A stretch of 64,000 nt of DNA. Origin: Spirodela intermedia (taxonomy: Eukaryota; Streptophyta; Magnoliopsida; Alismatales; Araceae). The notes under the pieces were generated by a model. The model was not told the DNA's origin. It saw only the letters and a list, made by a program, of their open reading frames with translations, and ran no database searches. The stretch covers positions 498,501 to 562,500 of the forward strand of contig LR746264.1 of assembly GCA_902729315.2 (NCBI GenBank). The letters run 5' to 3'. Positions 60,208 through 64,000 of this stretch are shown one piece after another. How positions within the stretch are numbered: position 1 is the first letter of the stretch; the number at the start of each line of letters is the position of its first letter. The translations under genes were made by a program, and so were the position numbers.

Positions 60208-61575
60208 CTACCCAGTGACAGAGCTGGAGACGAGGAACTTCCTCCTGGTTCCGGGTTCCTCCTGCAACACCACGACGTCGTTCACCTTCGCCACCAGGTC
60301 CTCCAACCCCTCCGCCCCCAAGCTCCGGTAGTCGAGCTTCTTCTTGTACCGCTGCTGGTAGAGGCCTTCGAAGTTGCCGGAGGGGATCCGGCATGAGTAG
60401 CAAACCAGGAGCTCCTGCACCTCCTGCCGGAAGCTCTCCAACCGGAGATACTCGTCGTCGTCGGAGAAGTCGTCGGAGGAGCTCCCCATGGCGGGGCACA
60501 CGCAGTCGTCCACCGTCTCCGCCAGAGCCGTCGCCGCCACCTTCTTCCCCTGCTTCTGCCTCGCCGCCGCCGCCGCCGAGCTCCGAAGGACGACGACCTT
60601 CCTGTGCCCGGTGCCGGCGACTGCCACCACGTCGGCCATCCTGCTGAGCAGATGGACCAGCTTGAAGGCACCGTACTCGGCCACATACAGCGGCCGGCCG
60701 TACAACCTCGCGTACTCCGGCGGAAGCCGCACGAGCGGCAGGCTCCCTCCGGCCAACTCCAAGAGCCTCGCCACCTGCCGCTTCAGCCCCTGCAGATCAC
60801 CCGGCTGCACCCACAGCGTCGTCTCCTCCGGCGAGTCGCCGCCTTCATCGATCGCCGGAGCACAAGAACCGGTGGCGCCGCCGCCGCCGTACCCCACAAA
60901 CGAGCAAGAACTGAAGCCGAAGAAGCGAGGTTCCTCTTCATTCTGGGACTCCGGAGGGTCGAGTAGCTGGGTTCTGGGAGGGACGACGCCGTCGCCGCGC
61001 GCCACCGTGGGCCAGTCCCAGACGAAGCGGCCGGCGTTGCTGAGCGCCGCCGCTACGCCGACGTTGGCGGGGATGACGAGGATGACTGTGTAACCCCGCT
61101 GGCCGAGGATGTGCAGTGCCGGAGCGAAGTCCACGTCGCCGGAGATGAGCAGGATAGAGGACGGGGGCGGGTTGTCCAGGGCGAAGAGGAACATGTCGAT
61201 GAGGATGGCCTTGTCGGCGGCGTCTTTCCGGCCATTGGGGACGTCCACGAGCTTCACCCCCGTCCTCTGGCAGCCCTCCCGCAGCCTGCGAGGGAAGGAG
61301 TTGAAGTCTCCGTAGGCGGAGAACATGGTGACTGCTCCTCTGATGAGGGGGTGAACTCGCAGCGCCATCCTGATATTCCCTGCAACATCTTCAGGCCGGA
61401 CATCGCTGGGCACCGGGCAGTTCTCCATGTCCCAGAGAATGGCGACTGGGCCGTTCAAGGGTTTGGCCTGCTGGGTCCTCGCTTCAATGGAGGGGGGGCT
61501 GGCGGAGAAGGCTCCCATGGAGTTGGAGGTCTCTGGGGCTGTGAAGGTCTTCGAGGGGCTCGAATTGGAGATCAT
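60208..61575 (-). CDS. NYN-domain plus LOTUS (OST-HTH) protein, MARF1/limkain-b1-like
   Basis: Likely endoribonuclease or RNA-binding regulator. NYN is a PIN-like nuclease fold, and LOTUS/OST-HTH domains bind RNA, with G-quadruplex RNA reported in this group. Intronless, 455 aa. The NYN domain spans about residues 43-190: AILWDMENCPVP (Asp49), DKAILIDM (Asp121, Asp127) and LLISGDVDFAPALHILG (Asp147, Asp149), so the acidic active-site residues seem present. LOTUS 1 is at about 260-332 (LQGLKRQVARLLELAGGSLPL). LOTUS 2 is at about 380-448 (RQEVQELLVCYSCRIPSGNFE, YKKKLDYRSLG). The two are joined by an Ala/Gln/Lys and acidic linker. Plants have several such genes; the role of this one is unknown. 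It is convergent with the ZAT-like gene. Confidence 0.93.
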   Translation of the reverse strand: MISNSSPSKTFTAPETSNSMGAFSASPPSIEARTQQAKPLNGPVAILWDMENCPVPSDVRPEDVAGNIRMALRVHPLIRGAVTMFSAYGDFNSFPRRLREGCQRTGVKLVDVPNGRKDAADKAILIDMFLFALDNPPPSSILLISGDVDFAPALHILGQRGYTVILVIPANVGVAAALSNAGRFVWDWPTVARGDGVVPPRTQLLDPPESQNEEEPRFFGFSSCSFVGYGGGGATGSCAPAIDEGGDSPEETTLWVQPGDLQGLKRQVARLLELAGGSLPLVRLPPEYARLYGRPLYVAEYGAFKLVHLLSRMADVVAVAGTGHRKVVVLRSSAAAAARQKQGKKVAATALAETVDDCVCPAMGSSSDDFSDDDEYLRLESFRQEVQELLVCYSCRIPSGNFEGLYQQRYKKKLDYRSLGAEGLEDLVAKVNDVVVLQEEPGTRRKFLVSSSVTG

Positions 61576-64000
61576 TTATTTCTTTCCTTTTATGGAAGGA
61601 TTTCTTCGGGAAGAGATGGAAGGGAAGCAGGGCGGGCAGATCGGTCTTGGTCTGGGATAGCGCTCACATGGGGATCGGCGGCGGCTCCTCTGCGCCGATG
61701 AAGATCCTGGACAACAAAGGGCAGAGATATGATGCTTATATAATTCATAATAAACAGTGTTGTTCCATAAGATTCGTAAAATAAATGGAATAAACAGCAA
61801 TAAATATCGCATTACAACCAAGATTCTGGCAGGTTTGGACTACAGGTTAAATCATGGAGATGATTATGATTCTAATCATAGTGGAAAACCAGCATCCACT
61901 ATACGGTGCATTGAAGCGCAATTAGGCGCGCAAAAAAATAAATTCGATCAGAGTATAATTCAAGCATTCGTCTTTGAATTAACGTTGACTCAGGGAGAAT
62001 CATAGGAAGCATGATTAGGAATCATTTAGAATATAATCAGAAGGACTTTATAGATGTGGTTGACATTAAAAACTTCATGATTCCACGCAAATGATTGAAG
62101 AAAAATAGGAAAAGGAAAGTCATCAAGAACATAAAACAAGTTGACGTGGAATTAATTCTTCAGAGGTGTTAAAAGGAGGATTTTCTCGAAAATGGGTCAA
62201 CGAGCATCAAAAAAAAAAAGGGCGTGTTGCTTCCGCTGCTTCTGGGTACCAAGCCAGAAAACCGTAAATCTTAGTGGAGGTAAGTGTAACAATGGTCAAC
62301 CATTAATCAACATCGCTCCATCTTATCCAATCTGCATGTATGAATGATACAGCAGACTTGTCAAGCTGAAGATGGGAAATTGCTGAGACTGGTTTTCACA
62401 ATGACAGGGGCTTCAAAAGATCACATTTTTTAGTCTAAATTCACAAAATCATCCAAAGAAGGGACTTTGGCCAGATGTGAGTAGATGTCCTTCATCCAAC
62501 TTGTAAACTATTAGTTGAATCGCTCTGCGTCATCCAGTTTGCATATAAAGGGGATACTAAAATCCTGTGAAGCAAAAGATGACCCAATTGAAAAGCTCCC
62601 TTTTATACCCTAAAAGGCTTCCAAATTAACTTAGGTAGTTCTTAAATTCGCAAAATGAGCCAAACCAGGAGTGAACATATCCCAACACAAGGCGGGGTCC
62701 CTAGCAGGAAGAACAAGCCACAGCTATGGGAACCCCCAGCTTCTCATCTGAGAATGCATCCGCACCAAAGGATTCGGAGCTACAAAAGAAAGATTGAACA
62801 GCAAAATTACCATCTGCAAAATGCTGATTTTTAGGCATTTTAGACGGAATCACAATCCAGAATCTCACTCTCGATAGACTCCAGCCCATATACCAGATTC
62901 CACATTCTACTTTAGATAAAATTAATCAGACTAGTAGAAACTTTCTCCCAAGTGCCACTCAGAGCAAGGGAAAGGACAGAAGCAATAAAGGGTCTCATGT
63001 GATTGAACAGAAACGGATGTCTCTATGGAGGGCAGTTTACTATAAATTCTTGAAGAGTCTCTCTACGAGAGTGACCTATAAACATCAAGAATGATCAAAG
63101 CAGCCCATCAGAAAACATTTCATTCGGCACAATAATTCCAAGAGTGAGAAACTAGAATTTCCTCTCTCATTAATAACCGGAATCTCCTCAACATGGACGA
63201 TGAAATTTCGAGCTCATAACATTTTCCTCAACATTGGAAAATGCAGTATTCTAGGGATAGAAAAAAGGAACATCTTCGCCTAAAATGAAAATTCTACTCG
63301 ATGGTTACATGGAATATTTAAATCAACTGAAAAGTTCAGATCAACGTCTTTGACTCAGCACGGAAGGCTTTGGCATCCTAGAAGCTCGAGTACATGTAGA
63401 TATCGGCTATTTTAGGATAACCTGCCAAAAACTAGAGTTCGAGGAAAAATGGCTAATGTTACTCGGCAAAAAGGAAATCAATTCTCGGCATGCAGAAAAC
63501 TTCCAATAGTTTGGCGAAGGAGAGAAAATAATTTGGTGAAGGACAGATCATCAAAAGCTGACCGAGATCTTCTTCTCAATTAGAAGAACCTTCAGAAAAT
63601 GGGAGGTAGAAGGCCAGCGCGGGAGATTGTATCCACTATGACTCATCGGTCCATTAGAATTTGGGGAAATCAGGGTTGAGGAGGTGGACAACAGAGAAAT
63701 AACATCTTTTGATATTTTTTAGAAACTACTTTAGAAGCAGGAATCTAGGACTGTTTATGTACCTCCATACAATGCAAGTCAACGAATCGATCCCTAGACT
63801 AAATCCTAAGGCTGTAAAAGATTTTCAGATTCACATACTTCCTTCCACATGTGAGCATATTTATTATCAGTTAAATCCATTTAAGTTAATCATCTTCTCA
63901 TTTTTTTCCGTCGTGTGAGGAAGGTTTGACTATTACTAGCGGTACGGGGATTGATAACTATGTATCAAGCTGTCCCTGCGTGTGTAGAGAGGCAGAATGT
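61576..64000. other. NYN-LOTUS upstream flank and gene-poor right end
   Basis: The first few hundred bases should hold the NYN-LOTUS promoter. The rest is moderately AT-rich and has no supported gene. A possible terminal exon on the minus strand near 62700 is listed separately. Confidence 0.5.
62701..62779 (-). other. Possible 3'-terminal exon of an unseen minus-strand gene
   Basis: A strong pyrimidine tract (CTGTTCAATCTTTCTTTTGTAG) ends at about 62780. A short open stretch follows, reading SESFGADAFSDEKLGVPIAVACSSC, then a stop at 62701. No upstream exon was found before the window edge and the peptide is not recognised, so this is only a splice-signal-based suggestion. Confidence 0.2.

Overview
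This is a 64 kb piece of a flowering-plant nuclear genome. The evidence is spliceosomal genes with plant-type introns and plant-only families: RBOH NADPH oxidase, RIK, PDCB-type X8 protein, CYP75B, ZAT-type zinc finger and a P-type PPR protein. Coding regions of RBOH, PPR, CYP75B, UGD and the amidase are very GC-rich, while RIK, the CAND2-like gene and the Asterix gene are not. That bimodality is usual in monocots, but the species cannot be fixed from this window. (CT)n/(GA)n microsatellites are very abundant.

Layout. 1-5.2 kb is AT-rich and almost empty. RIK (minus, 12 coding exons, 5.3-12.2 kb) is divergent from an RBOH gene (plus, 11 exons, 13.8-17.3 kb). An intronless PPR gene (plus, 18.1-20.1 kb) converges on a PDCB-like X8 gene (minus, 21.1-22.0 kb). 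A CAND2/TPRA1-like seven-helix membrane protein gene (minus, 6 exons) fills 24.2-29.1 kb. 29.1-34.5 kb is AT-rich and ends in a Ty1/copia gag remnant that abuts the 3' end of a CYP75B flavonoid 3'-hydroxylase gene (minus, 34.6-36.2 kb). That gene shares a short divergent promoter with the Asterix gene (plus, 36.9-39.1 kb). UDP-glucose dehydrogenase (plus, 41.1-42.5 kb), a UGD pseudogene and an intact amidase gene (minus, 44.8-46.8 kb) form a decayed tandem duplication. 47.6-57.6 kb is AT-rich with degenerate repeats and a copia relic in minus orientation (about 52.4-54.96 kb). A two-finger ZAT-like C2H2 gene (plus, 58.1-58.9 kb) and an intronless NYN-LOTUS gene (minus, 60.2-61.6 kb) follow. 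The last 2.4 kb has no clear gene.

The genes are ordinary, mostly unrelated neighbours and do not form a pathway cluster. No CRISPR array, phage, bacterial operon or obviously new multi-gene system is present. The most unusual observations are these. (1) The RBOH gene appears to need GC instead of GT 5' splice sites at three of its ten introns, each followed at once by a pyrimidine tract, and its EF-hand region is degenerate. (2) A UGD-amidase tandem duplication shows reciprocal loss: copy A keeps UGD and has lost the amidase, copy B the reverse. (3) The surviving UGD lacks about 14 conserved residues that the pseudogene still encodes, and a 137-bp block of the two copies is almost identical, as if recently converted. 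All exon boundaries were set by eye from splice consensus, phase and family similarity; none was checked by alignment or transcripts.
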